This document shows positions 52,268 through 61,752 of a DNA stretch of 64,000 nt, piece after piece (position 1 is the first letter of the stretch; every line of letters begins with the position of its first letter). The notes beneath the pieces were generated by a model. It was not told where the DNA came from. It ran no database searches and worked only from the letters and a program-made list of their open reading frames with translations. Made by a program: the position numbers and the translations under genes. The DNA is from Roseateles noduli (GTDB lineage: Bacteria; Pseudomonadota; Gammaproteobacteria; Burkholderiales; Burkholderiaceae_C): positions 310,001 to 374,000 of the forward strand of contig NIOE01000008.1 of NCBI GenBank assembly GCA_002205125.1. The letters are read 5' to 3'.

Positions 52268-53791
52268 ATGCTCCACTTTCCCCACCTCTCCGTTCCGCTC
52301 TCCCGCTTCCGGCTCTCGGGGCCGCTCAGGCTCACCACGCTCACGACGCTGTCGGCCGTGGCGGCTGCGGCCGCGATGCTGCTGCTCGCCGGCTGCACCA
52401 CGGTCGGCCCCGACTATCCAGGCGCGCCGGCCGTCGCGGCGGATGCGCTCCAGCAATCGCGCTTCAAGCGCGACGACGCCTCGACCGGCGCAACGACTCA
52501 GGCCCCAGCCGACGCGCCCGCGCCAGTCGCGGCGCAGTGGTGGCGCGCGCTCGGCGATGCCGCGCTCAACGGACTCGTCGAACAGGCGCTGAGCCAGAGC
52601 CCGACGCTGCAGGCCGCCGAAGCGCGTCTGCGTTCCGCGCGCGCCGCGTTCAACGAACAGGAAGCCAACGGTCGCCCGAAAGGCTCGGCCTCCGCCCTCG
52701 GCGCCGGTGTCTGGCAAGGACCGGGCACCGACCACGAGAGCTCGCTCCATCTCTACAGCGTCGGCTTCGATGCGACCTGGGAAGTCGACCTCTTCGGCGG
52801 CACAAGGCGCGCGGTCGAGTCCGCCTCCGCGCAGGCGCAGGCCGTGCAGGCGGACCTCGCCGATGCGCAGGTCTCGTTGACGGCGGAGGTCGCCTCGACC
52901 TACGTCGGCCTGCGCGCCCAGCAACGCCGGCAGGCGCTGTTGCGCGACACGGCGGCCTTCGACACGCAGGCGTTGACGCTGGTGCGCCAGCGGCGCGACC
53001 AGGGCGTCGCGAGCGCCGACGACGTCGAGCAACGCGCCCAGCAAGGCGAAGCGACGCAGGCCTCGCTGGCCGACGTGGCGGCGGACATCGCTGCCTCGCT
53101 CGACCGGCTCGCCTTGCTGACGGGACAAGCCCCCGGCGCGCTCGATGAGCAGCTGGCCGCCTCGCAGGCGGAGCCGCTCGCGCTGCCCCATGCGCCGGAC
53201 AGCGTCGCCATCGGCGATCCCGCCTCGCTGCTGCAGCGCCGTCCGGACATCCGCGCGGCCGAGCGCCGCCTCGCCGGCCGCAACGCGCAGATCGGCCAGG
53301 AGAAGGCGAAGTACTTCCCCAAGCTCAGCCTGCTGGGCAACATCGGCGTCGCCGGCACCAACCCCGGCAAGCTGCTGCGCACCGACAACCTCGCGCTCGC
53401 CGCCGTGCCCTACCTGAGCTGGAACTTCCTCGACTTCGGCCGGACCGCGGCCGCCGTGCGCGAGGCCGAAGCGGGCCGCGACGAGGCCGTCGCCAACTAC
53501 AAGGCCGCGGTGCTCGGCGCGCTGCAGGACGCGAACACCTCGCTGGCGCGCTTTGGCCGGCAACGGCAGTCGGTCCAGCATCTGCTCGCGCAGCAGGGCT
53601 CCACCGAACGGACGCTGGACCTGACCCGGCAACGCCGGCAGGCCGGCGCCGCGAGCCAGATCGACCTGCTCGACGCGCAGCGCCGCGACACCGACGCGCG
53701 GCTGAAGGCGCTGGACGGCGAGTCCGCGCTGCTGAAGGACTTCGTCGCGCTGCAGAAGAGCCTGGGGCTCGGCTGGGATCTGCCGGCCTGA
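52268..53791 (+). CDS. NodT-family outer-membrane efflux lipoprotein
   Basis: This outer-membrane factor of 507 aa (TolC superfamily) closes the tripartite efflux system. It has a lipoprotein signal with lipobox LLAGC (cysteine near residue 43), the QWWRALGDAALNGLVEQALSQSPTLQAAEARLRSARA start of the first OEP repeat, YSVGFDATWEVDLFGGTRRAVESA, and LQRRPDIRAAERRLAGRNAQIGQEKAKYFPKLSLLGNIG from the second repeat, all typical of NodT/CusC proteins. It lies seven bases after the pump gene. No other efflux genes follow. Confidence 0.94.
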   Translation: MLHFPHLSVPLSRFRLSGPLRLTTLTTLSAVAAAAAMLLLAGCTTVGPDYPGAPAVAADALQQSRFKRDDASTGATTQAPADAPAPVAAQWWRALGDAALNGLVEQALSQSPTLQAAEARLRSARAAFNEQEANGRPKGSASALGAGVWQGPGTDHESSLHLYSVGFDATWEVDLFGGTRRAVESASAQAQAVQADLADAQVSLTAEVASTYVGLRAQQRRQALLRDTAAFDTQALTLVRQRRDQGVASADDVEQRAQQGEATQASLADVAADIAASLDRLALLTGQAPGALDEQLAASQAEPLALPHAPDSVAIGDPASLLQRRPDIRAAERRLAGRNAQIGQEKAKYFPKLSLLGNIGVAGTNPGKLLRTDNLALAAVPYLSWNFLDFGRTAAAVREAEAGRDEAVANYKAAVLGALQDANTSLARFGRQRQSVQHLLAQQGSTERTLDLTRQRRQAGAASQIDLLDAQRRDTDARLKALDGESALLKDFVALQKSLGLGWDLPA

Positions 53792-53895
53792 CGCCTTCGC
53801 CGGTTCCGCACCGTCGTTGGTTTCTCAGGACAAGCGCCTGATCCGGGGGCAAACCGACGTACCGGGCGCGTCGCGGCGAGGGTAGGCTGGCGCTC

Positions 53896-56685
53896 ATGAC
53901 CGACGCGTCCGCCCCCGCCACGTCCGCCTCCATCGCGCTGGCGCTCGACGAGACCGGCGAGGGACGACCACCGGGCGGGTCGGGCGGAGCGGCCGATGCA
54001 GCCCGGCTGGTGCTCCTGAACATCGCCCTCGCGCTGGCCTATGCCGCGCTCGGGGTACTGGCGCTGAAGCTGATCCTGCCGCCCGACTTCGTCTCCCCGA
54101 TCTATCCCGCCGCCGGGCTCGCCGTCGCCGCCGCCTTGCGCTGGGGCCCCGGCGTGCTGCCGGGCATCGCGATCGGCGGGGCGGCGGTCAGCCTCACGTT
54201 CGGGATCGAGCGTTCGAACATCCAGCCGCTGCAGCATCTGCTGATCGGCCTCGGCGGCACCTCGCAGGCGTGGCTGGGCGCGTGGCTCGCGCGGCGTTGG
54301 ACCGGCGAGCATCCGCCGCTCTGCGAGCCCGCCGAACTCCTGCGCTTCCTCGCCGCGACCGCCGGCATCGCCTGCCTCGTCGGGCCGAGCTTCGGTGTCG
54401 CGGCGCTGTGGCTCGCCGGGGCGATCGGGCCCTCGCAGGTCACTGGGCACTGGTTCGCCTGGTGGGTCGGGGACGCGATCGGCGTGCTGATCGGCGCACC
54501 CGTATCGCTGGCGCTGTTCGGCCTGCCGCGCAAGCACTGGGCGCCGCGACGGCTGAGCGTGGCGCTGCCCATGCTGGTCGCTTGCGCGCTGCTGTTCGGC
54601 GCCACGCTGCATGTCGCCCGGAACGAAGAGGGTCGTCGACGTCACGCCTTCGACCTGGAAGCGGTCAACGCGTTGAACACCTTGTCCGACACGCTGTCGA
54701 TGCCGCTGACCGCGCTGGAGGCCAACCACAGCCTGCTGCTGGTCGCACCCGACATCAGCCGCGTCGACTTCGAACGCGCCCACGCCGAGCGGGCCCGCGC
54801 CGGCGGCGCCGTGTACGCGGTCGGCTGGGCGCCGCTGGTGCGTCCGCAGGACGTGCCCGCCTTGGAGAAGTCGGCGCAGGCGGACGGCTACGTCGGCTAT
54901 CGCGTGTATGAACGGCGCCGGCCGGGCGACCTGACCCCGGACCCCGCTGAAGACAGGTTGCCGATCCGGCTGATCGCGCCGTTCGCGCGCAACCGGCCGG
55001 CGATGGGCGCCAATGTCCGCAACATCCCGCAGGCGCGCGCCGCGCAGGAACGCGCGATGGCGACCGGCGAACCGTCGGCGAGCGAAAGCTTCCCGCTGTC
55101 CCAGGACGCGGGCGTGACGCTGATGGGCGTGGTCGTCTACCGCGCGCTCTACGAAGGCGGCTCCACCGATCCGCGCGACGCCGCCGGTCGCGCCCGACGG
55201 CCGACCGGCGTGGCCTTCGCGACGCTGCGTCCCGAGGCGCTGCTGCACGACGCGCTGCCCGCGCGCGCGGGGCGGCTCGACTACTGCCTGATCGACGCCA
55301 CTGCCGGCAGCCGCCGTCCGCTGCTGGCCGGCGACGAGCGCTGCCTCCATCTCCCCGAGACCTTGCCGAGCCAGTCGCGCGACTTCGACTTCGCCGGACG
55401 CGCCTGGCGTCTCGTCGTCTACAACCCGGCAGGCCTGCCCGTGCTCGAAGGCGGCGCCGCCCTGCCCTTCGCGATCGCGGGTCTGGTCGGCACTGCGCTG
55501 CTGGGGCTGCTGCTGCTCTCCGTCACCGGCAGCACCGCGCGGGTCGCGCGGCGCGTCGAGGAAGCCACCCAGCGGCTGCGCGTCAGCGAGGAGCGCTTCC
55601 GGGACATCGTCGAGCACGCGCCGATCGGCGTGGTCACCTGCGACCTCAACGCCCGACCGCAGGAGATCAACCCCTATTTCTGCCAACTGCTCGGCATGAG
55701 CATCGACCAACTGAAGGCGCGCTCCGTGCTGGCGATCACCCATCCCGAGGACCGCGCCGAGGACAGCCGGCTGGGCATGGCGCTGATCCGCGGCGAGCTT
55801 GGCCGCTACAGCCGCATCAAGCGCTACATCGGCGGACAGGGCCAGGTGATCACGGTGCGGTCGACGGTCAGCCTGCTGCGCGACGCGCAGGGGCAGCCGT
55901 CGCGGCTGCTGGGCGTCGTCGAGGACATCGGCGAGCAGCTCCGGCTCGCGGAACTGGAGCGCATCCACGAGGCCGAGCTCGGCGCCAACCGCGCCAAGAA
56001 CGAGTTCCTCTCCCGCATGAGCCACGAACTGCGCACGCCGCTGAACGCGATGCTGGGGTTCTCGCAGCTGCTGGAGTCGGATCCGGAGTCGGTGCTCAGC
56101 ACCCGGCAGCGAGGCTGGCTGACGCAGATCCAGCAATCAGGCTGGCATCTGCTGGCGATGATCAACGACACGCTGGACCTGTCCCGGCTGGACGCCGGCG
56201 GCCTGCGCGTGCAGATCGACGACCAGGACCTGGGACCGATCGCCTCGGACAGCCTCGCGATGATCGAGACCCAGCGTCAGCGACGCGGCGTGACGATCGA
56301 TGTGGACCTCGCGCCCGACGCCGGCCGGGTGCGCGCCGACGCGACCCGGCTGAAGCAGGTCCTGACCAATCTCCTCAGCAACGCCGTCAAGTACAACCAT
56401 GACGGCGGGCGCGTCCAGCTTCGGGCTCGGCGGATCGACGATTCGCAGATCGAACTCAGCGTCAGCGACACCGGCCCCGGCCTGACGGAGGCGCAGATGG
56501 CGCAGCTCTTCCAGCCCTTCAACCGACTGGGCCGGGAGGTCGGCGCGATCGAGGGGACCGGCATCGGTCTGGTGATCACGCAACGTCTGCTGGAGCTGAT
56601 GGGCAGCCGGCTGCGGGTGGCCAGCACGGCCGGCGAGGGAGCCACCTTCAGCTTTGAGCTGCCGATTTCTTCGGTAGATCAATGA
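53896..56685 (+). CDS. MASE1-CHASE-PAS hybrid-free sensor histidine kinase
   Basis: This 929-aa kinase has a MASE1 membrane domain of about eight helices (residues about 35-300, ALKLILPPDFVSPIYPAAGLAVAAALRWGPGVLPGIAIGG), a periplasmic CHASE domain (about 320-520, VYAVGWAPLVRPQDVPALEKSAQADGYVGYRV, VVVYRALYE), another helix, a PAS domain (RFRDIVEHAPIGVVTCDLNARPQEINPYFCQLLGM), HisKA with FLSRMSHELRTPLNAMLGFSQLL, and an ATPase domain (NLLSNAVKYN, VSDTGPGL, GTGIGLVITQRLLELMG). It has no receiver domain and no adjacent regulator. The CHASE domain suggests a small extracellular ligand. The phosphotransfer partner is unknown. Confidence 0.9.
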   Translation: MTDASAPATSASIALALDETGEGRPPGGSGGAADAARLVLLNIALALAYAALGVLALKLILPPDFVSPIYPAAGLAVAAALRWGPGVLPGIAIGGAAVSLTFGIERSNIQPLQHLLIGLGGTSQAWLGAWLARRWTGEHPPLCEPAELLRFLAATAGIACLVGPSFGVAALWLAGAIGPSQVTGHWFAWWVGDAIGVLIGAPVSLALFGLPRKHWAPRRLSVALPMLVACALLFGATLHVARNEEGRRRHAFDLEAVNALNTLSDTLSMPLTALEANHSLLLVAPDISRVDFERAHAERARAGGAVYAVGWAPLVRPQDVPALEKSAQADGYVGYRVYERRRPGDLTPDPAEDRLPIRLIAPFARNRPAMGANVRNIPQARAAQERAMATGEPSASESFPLSQDAGVTLMGVVVYRALYEGGSTDPRDAAGRARRPTGVAFATLRPEALLHDALPARAGRLDYCLIDATAGSRRPLLAGDERCLHLPETLPSQSRDFDFAGRAWRLVVYNPAGLPVLEGGAALPFAIAGLVGTALLGLLLLSVTGSTARVARRVEEATQRLRVSEERFRDIVEHAPIGVVTCDLNARPQEINPYFCQLLGMSIDQLKARSVLAITHPEDRAEDSRLGMALIRGELGRYSRIKRYIGGQGQVITVRSTVSLLRDAQGQPSRLLGVVEDIGEQLRLAELERIHEAELGANRAKNEFLSRMSHELRTPLNAMLGFSQLLESDPESVLSTRQRGWLTQIQQSGWHLLAMINDTLDLSRLDAGGLRVQIDDQDLGPIASDSLAMIETQRQRRGVTIDVDLAPDAGRVRADATRLKQVLTNLLSNAVKYNHDGGRVQLRARRIDDSQIELSVSDTGPGLTEAQMAQLFQPFNRLGREVGAIEGTGIGLVITQRLLELMGSRLRVASTAGEGATFSFELPISSVDQ

Positions 56686-56690
56686 CTTAA

Positions 56691-56749
56691 GTTGGTCATA
56701 AGACGGCGGGTTCACACTCGGTTTCCGGGGTAGCCCTTCCGTGACCAAC
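56691..56749. repeat. Widely spaced 8-bp inverted repeat before rpoH
   Basis: GTTGGTCA (56691-56698) and TGACCAAC (56742-56749) are exact inverse complements, 43 bases apart. They lie between the kinase gene and the CIRCE element. They could pair in RNA as a weak terminator or be chance. Confidence 0.4.
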
Positions 56750-56764
56750 CTGATTCCGGGCGCT

Positions 56765-56791
56765 TTAGCACTCCTCCCCCATGAGTGCTAA
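56765..56791 (+). promoter_or_regulatory. CIRCE element (HrcA operator) upstream of rpoH
   Basis: TTAGCACTC (56765-56773), nine bases, GAGTGCTAA (56783-56791). This matches the CIRCE consensus TTAGCACTC-N9-GAGTGCTAA at every position. HrcA binds this operator to repress heat-shock genes. The right arm merges into TAATAT (56789-56794), a plausible -10 box, so bound HrcA would block the promoter. The start codon of rpoH is 51 bases downstream. Confidence 0.95.
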
Positions 56792-56842
56792 TATCTTTTG
56801 CGTCGGGTCGGAGGACCGCCCCGATACAGGAGCAACGAACCC

Positions 56843-57757
<915 letters not shown>

Positions 57758-57796
57758 TCGACGAGTCGCTCGATCGCCTGATCGACGCCCCATGAA

Positions 57797-57821
57797 GAAG
57801 GCCCCGCGATGCGGGGCCTTC
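57797..57821 (+). terminator. Rho-independent terminator of rpoH
   Basis: GAAGGCCCCGC (57797-57807), loop GAT, GCGGGGCCTTC (57811-57821), followed by GTTCTTTC. The 11-bp perfect stem lies 39 bases after the rpoH stop; the convergent fic gene ends at 57843. Confidence 0.9.
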
Positions 57822-57842
57822 GTTCTTTCAGGATTCGAGGTC

Positions 57843-58547
57843 TCATTCAGATGCTTCCGCCGCAAAGCCTGTGACCGGTGGCAGCAACTGCACGGCAGCC
57901 CCTCCCTCCTCGAATGCTGCGCTGTCGACCTGTTGTTTCAACAGCCTCTCGATCAACGCGACCAGCGGTGACAGTTCCAGTTCCCCGGCAAGGTAGGAGG
58001 CATCCACGCATTGAAGCGCGGCGACATATTCGTCGCGATTCATGTGAAGCAACTCGGGGAGGATCACGCGCCCCGGTGGCCACCCATTGATCTTCAGGCA
58101 GATCACGAAGTGGGCAGCCGCGCGCGCCGTACGGCCATTCCCGTTGATGAACGGATGGATGTGATTGACGCGCCAGAGGACATAGGCGCCGAGCGCGATC
58201 GGATCAGCCTCCTGCCAACTTCGATTCACCTCGTTCACGAAGTCGTCGATCGATGACTCGACCACGTAGTGCTCGGGCGGAACATTGTCTCCAACCCGAA
58301 CGGCGCAGGGACGGTACTCCCCTGCATTGGTATGCAGGCAAGTGATCGCGTGAAAGTTCAGAACCTTGAGCAGATGCGCTGAGAGGAAATGCCTGCCGGC
58401 CGCCAAGTTGGCGATCACCAGTGAACGAAGAACGTCGTACTGCCTTGCGTTGTTGTGTTTGGCAAACTGCTGATAGAGCGGATGGGCCTCGGTGCGTCCG
58501 CAGAGCTCGAACAGAACCATCTCAAGCCACCGTTCCGCCCATTCCAA
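57843..58547 (-). CDS. Fic-domain protein (probable AMP-transferase-type toxin)
   Basis: This 234-aa protein carries the complete Fic motif HPFINGNGRTAR (residues 131-142; catalytic His131 and the nucleotide-binding GNGR). Most such proteins transfer AMP from ATP to a target protein. I do not see the (S/T)xxxE(G/N) inhibitory helix in the N-terminus, so any inhibitor may be the small protein encoded just upstream, which overlaps by 26 bases. An alternative start at 58517 would lie just after that gene's stop. The region has lower GC than its neighbours and separates rpoH from sco, genes I recall as neighbours in Burkholderiales. It is likely a recent insertion. Confidence 0.88.
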   Translation of the reverse strand: MEWAERWLEMVLFELCGRTEAHPLYQQFAKHNNARQYDVLRSLVIANLAAGRHFLSAHLLKVLNFHAITCLHTNAGEYRPCAVRVGDNVPPEHYVVESSIDDFVNEVNRSWQEADPIALGAYVLWRVNHIHPFINGNGRTARAAAHFVICLKINGWPPGRVILPELLHMNRDEYVAALQCVDASYLAGELELSPLVALIERLLKQQVDSAAFEEGGAAVQLLPPVTGFAAEASE

Positions 58548-58731
58548 GCACCCACTCCTTGAGGCCCTGACGAACCCATTCTTTCGAAACGCCGCACTTG
58601 CCCATCGAGCTGAAAACGAAGGACACGCATTGCTCGAAGTTTTCTTCGGGCGTCAGCGGGCGCTTCGCCCCTTCGAAGAGTTGCGCCAACAGCGCGGGGT
58701 CACTTTTTCGGGTGAGATAGGCCGGGGTCAT
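58522..58731 (-). CDS. Small 69-aa protein upstream of fic, candidate antitoxin
   Basis: The protein runs from MTPAYLTRKSDPALLAQLFEG to WVLGMGGTVA and has no recognised domain. The ATG at 58731 is preceded by AAGGGA at good distance. It overlaps the fic gene by 26 bases, so the two are translated together, as in toxin/antitoxin operons. The antitoxin motif (S/T)xxxE(G/N) of VbhA/FicA proteins is not clear: AQLFEG has Ala in place of Ser/Thr. The segment EENFEQCVSFVFSSMGKCGVSKEWVRQGLKEW is predicted helical. Its role is inferred from position only. Confidence 0.6.
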   Translation of the reverse strand: MTPAYLTRKSDPALLAQLFEGAKRPLTPEENFEQCVSFVFSSMGKCGVSKEWVRQGLKEWVLGMGGTVA

Positions 58732-58948
58732 GAGGTTCCCTTTCGATGGTGACAAGGTCCATCCGCGATCACTCGCGGCATGAAAAGGACTTTGGCACGG
58801 AACCCGACGAGCCAAAACGAAGCATCGTTTTCACTCGACAACCGCGAATACAGAATTCTCTTTGAATTCAATCACTTGGCGGCATTCACCCCCAAATGAA
58901 TTCCCCCTCGAATCCCCACTGCGAGGGGCTTCGTCCTTTTCGGGGCGC
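58732..58948. other. AT-richer spacer between sco and the fic module
   Basis: This 217-bp spacer is visibly less GC-rich than the surroundings and contains no gene that I can support. It has an EcoRI-type palindrome pair (agaattctctttgaattca, 58853-58871) and a stretch with AAAACGAAGC/CGTTTTC. It may hold the fic promoter and one edge of an insertion. No flanking target-site repeat was found. Confidence 0.4.
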
Positions 58949-59578
58949 TCACTGCCCCGCGATCAACGCCTTGATATCGCCCATCAACGCTGACGCTCCC
59001 GCGCCGTAGCGCGAGAACACCCGCACCCGTCCTTGTGGGTCGAACAGGAAGCTCGCCGCCGTGTGGTCCATGGTGTAGCTGTCGGGAGTCTTCCCGGGCA
59101 CCTTGGCGTAGTAGATCTTGAATTCCTTGGCCGTTTCCTTGAGCTGCTCCGGCGTGCCGCGCAGCGCCACGAACCCGGGGTCGAAGCTTTCGAGGTAGGC
59201 CTTCAGCAGCTCGGGCTTGTCGCGCTCCGGATCGACGGTGACGAACACGCCCTGGACCTTGTCGCCGTCCGGCCCGAGGGCCTTCTTGACCTGCGCCAGT
59301 TCGGCCAGCGTGGTCGGGCAGACGTCCGGGCACTGCGTGAAGCCGAAGAACACGACCACGACCTTTCCCTTGAAGTCTTCCAGCGTGCGGGTCTTGCCGT
59401 TCTGGTCGGGCAGGCTGAAGCCGCGCGCGTAGGCCGCGCCCGTCAGATCCACGCCCTGGAAGCTGGCCTTGGGCGCCGAGGAGAACCCCAGCTTGTCGCA
59501 GCCCGCCAGCAGCGTCGCCGCGCTGATGGCGCCCAGGGAACCCAGGGCGCCGAGCCCGAGAGAACGTCGCGAGATCAT
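58949..59578 (-). CDS. SCO1/SenC/PrrC copper chaperone for cytochrome oxidase
   Basis: This 209-aa thioredoxin-fold protein delivers copper to the CuA site of cytochrome c oxidase. The metal ligands are the CPDVCP motif (Cys83, Cys87) and His172 in MDHTAASF. The N-terminus MISRRSLGLGALGSLGAISAATLLAGC is an export signal with a lipobox (Cys27), so it is probably a lipoprotein, and the RR start may indicate Tat transport. The start at 59578 is chosen over the long frame to 60220, which overlaps ctaB. It is 50 bases downstream of ctaB in a cytochrome oxidase assembly operon. Confidence 0.94.
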   Translation of the reverse strand: MISRRSLGLGALGSLGAISAATLLAGCDKLGFSSAPKASFQGVDLTGAAYARGFSLPDQNGKTRTLEDFKGKVVVVFFGFTQCPDVCPTTLAELAQVKKALGPDGDKVQGVFVTVDPERDKPELLKAYLESFDPGFVALRGTPEQLKETAKEFKIYYAKVPGKTPDSYTMDHTAASFLFDPQGRVRVFSRYGAGASALMGDIKALIAGQ

Positions 59579-59600
59579 CCGTACATCCGATCCGAAAGAA

Positions 59601-59624
59601 GGTCCTGAGGTCCCCGGTCCGAGC
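59601..59624. repeat. Three GGTCC-containing short tandem units
   Basis: GGTCCTGA, GGTCCCC and GGTCCGAG follow each other in the 50-bp spacer between sco and ctaB. They are degenerate; the period is 7-8 bases. Confidence 0.5.
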
Positions 59625-59628
59625 CAGC

Positions 59629-60537
59629 TCAACTGATCCACGGACTGACGTAGTGGTCCAGCAGCAGCGCGCCGAAGAGCAACGACAGGTGCAGGAGCGA
59701 GAACATGAAGGTCTTGCGCGCCAGCGCTTCCGAATACGCCCTCCACAGCTTGAAGGCGTAGTAGCAGAACATCAGCCCCAGCACGAGGGCCGCAGCCAGG
59801 TAGATCCAGCCGCTCATGCCCGTCAGGAAGGGCAGCAGCGTCGCCGCGAACAGGATCCAGGTGTAGAGGAAGATCTGCAGCCGCGTGAACTCGTTGCCGT
59901 GCGTCACCGGCAGCATCGGCAGGCCGGCCTTGCGGTAATCCTCGCTGCGGTACAGCGCCAGCGCCCAGAAGTGCGGCGGCGTCCACAGGAAGATGATCAG
60001 GCACATCAGCCAGGCTTCGGAGCCCAGCTCGCCGCGCATCGCCGCCCAGCCCAGCACCGGCGGCATCGCGCCCGACGCGCCGCCGATCACGATGTTCTGC
60101 GGCGTCGTCGGCTTCAGGACCATCGTGTAGATGATCGCGTAGCCCACGAAGGTCGCGAAGGTCAGCCACATCGTCAGCGGATTCACCAGCACGTACAGGA
60201 TCGCCGACCCCAGCGCGCACAGCCCGCCCGAGAACAGCAGCGTCTGGTTGCGGCTGAGCTCACCGCGCGCGGTCGGACGCCACGCGGTGCGCTTCATCTT
60301 GGCGTCGATGTGCTGCTCGATCAGGCAGTTGAACGCCGCCGCCGCGCCCGCCACCAGCCAGATGCCGCCGGTGCCGGCGATCAGCCGCACCCACTCGTCG
60401 CCCTGCGGCAGGCCGGGGATCGCCAGCGCCATGCCGATGAACGCGCAGAACACGATCAGCTGCACGACCCGGGGCTTGGTCAGTTGGTAGAACTGCCACC
60501 AGCGGGAGGGCATGGCGGCCTGCGTCGCGGAACTCAT
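59629..60537 (-). CDS. ctaB: Protohaem IX farnesyltransferase (haem O synthase)
   Basis: This membrane enzyme of 302 aa adds a farnesyl chain to haem B, giving haem O. It belongs to the UbiA prenyltransferase family: about nine helices, the first Asp-rich motif [19 protein letters not shown] (N-x-x-x-D-x-x-x-D type) and the second [19 protein letters not shown]. The gene overlaps ctaA by ATGA, matching consecutive steps haem B to haem O to haem A. The product supports the aa3-type oxidase whose subunit III gene is at the right edge. Confidence 0.95.
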   Translation of the reverse strand: MSSATQAAMPSRWWQFYQLTKPRVVQLIVFCAFIGMALAIPGLPQGDEWVRLIAGTGGIWLVAGAAAAFNCLIEQHIDAKMKRTAWRPTARGELSRNQTLLFSGGLCALGSAILYVLVNPLTMWLTFATFVGYAIIYTMVLKPTTPQNIVIGGASGAMPPVLGWAAMRGELGSEAWLMCLIIFLWTPPHFWALALYRSEDYRKAGLPMLPVTHGNEFTRLQIFLYTWILFAATLLPFLTGMSGWIYLAAALVLGLMFCYYAFKLWRAYSEALARKTFMFSLLHLSLLFGALLLDHYVSPWIS

Positions 60538-61733
60538 TTCGAACCCATCGTCAGGATGCCGGCGCGCACGGGCGCCGGCTCAATCACAGTTGTCGTCCGG
60601 CCGGCACGCAGCCGCGCCAGCACGATCGCACACATCAGCAGCAGCGCCGCGGCGCCGCCGGTATGGGCCAGCGCGGCCAGCAGCGGCCACCCCAGCACCA
60701 CGTTGGACAGGCCCGAGGCCAGTTGCCACGCGCCCACCGCCAGCAGGCGGCGCGCCCAGCGCCGGGCTTCGAGCCTTTCACCGCCGGCCTCGACACCGCC
60801 CTGACGCCACAGCGCCCAGGCCAGCGCCAGCAACGCAGCGAACACGATCATCGCGCCGCCACGATGCGCCAGGTGGATCGCCGTCAGCGCCTCGAACGGC
60901 AACCAGCCGCCGTGGGCGCCACGACCCAGCTCGCGCCACAGCGTGAAGCCGTGTTCGAAGTCGGTCGGCGGCAGCCATTGTCCCTGGCAGGTCGGGAAGT
61001 CCTGGCAGGCCAGCACCGCGTAGTTCGTGCTGACCCAACCGCCCAGCGCGACCTGCACGAGCGCGAGCACCGTGAAGGCCGCGAACGCGCGTCTCAAGCC
61101 GGCGGGCCAGGCCAGCGGCTTCGGCGCATAGGACTCGGCCTGCCACGCCAGCAGCATCAGCAGCCCGAGCGCCAGCAGCAGGTGCGTGGTCACGATCGCC
61201 GGGAACAGCTTCATCGTCACCGTCCAGGCGCCGAAGAATCCCTGCACCAGGATCCAGACCAGCGACAACGTCGCCCACCACGGCGACGGCGTCGCGTCGC
61301 CGGTGCGGCGGCCGCGCCACCACACCCACCAGCTGAGCACCGCCAGCGCCACCAGCAGGAAACCGACGCCGCCCGCCATGTAGCGATGCAGCATCTCCAT
61401 CCACGCCTTGCCGTGCGTCACCGGCCCCGTCGGCATCGCCGTCTGCGCGGCGAGGATCTCGGCCTTCGCGCCGATCGGCGACGCGCTGCCATAGCAGCCG
61501 GGCCAGTCCGGGCAGCCGAGGCCGGAATCGGTCAGCCGCGTCAGCGCCCCGATCAGGATCAGGTCGAAGGTCAGGAAGGTGGCGAGCACGGTCAGCGCGC
61601 GCAGCCGCTTCGCCACCGGGTCGCCGCGATGCCGCCACTGCCACCACACCAGCGGCACCGCGCCGACGAGCGCGGCCATCGCCAGCAGCTCCAGCAGCGG
61701 CTCGAAATCGAAACCGATCGCCAATCCGTTCAT
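60534..61733 (-). CDS. ctaA: Haem A synthase (COX15/CtaA)
   Basis: This inner-membrane enzyme of 399 aa oxidises haem O to haem A. Eight hydrophobic helices and the paired haem-binding histidines of the two half-domains are visible ([47 protein letters not shown]; then [23 protein letters not shown]). The CPDWPGCYG loop and the second [12 protein letters not shown] loop carry the conserved cysteine pairs. It starts 19 bases after the upstream gene ends and overlaps ctaB. Confidence 0.94.
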   Translation of the reverse strand: MNGLAIGFDFEPLLELLAMAALVGAVPLVWWQWRHRGDPVAKRLRALTVLATFLTFDLILIGALTRLTDSGLGCPDWPGCYGSASPIGAKAEILAAQTAMPTGPVTHGKAWMEMLHRYMAGGVGFLLVALAVLSWWVWWRGRRTGDATPSPWWATLSLVWILVQGFFGAWTVTMKLFPAIVTTHLLLALGLLMLLAWQAESYAPKPLAWPAGLRRAFAAFTVLALVQVALGGWVSTNYAVLACQDFPTCQGQWLPPTDFEHGFTLWRELGRGAHGGWLPFEALTAIHLAHRGGAMIVFAALLALAWALWRQGGVEAGGERLEARRWARRLLAVGAWQLASGLSNVVLGWPLLAALAHTGGAAALLLMCAIVLARLRAGRTTTVIEPAPVRAGILTMGSK

Positions 61734-61752
61734 GCGCGGGTCGTCCTCGTCA

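Noticed and set aside
53497-56136. 879-aa minus-strand open frame
   Set aside because: It is antisense to nodT and the MASE1 kinase, which carry full domain sets.
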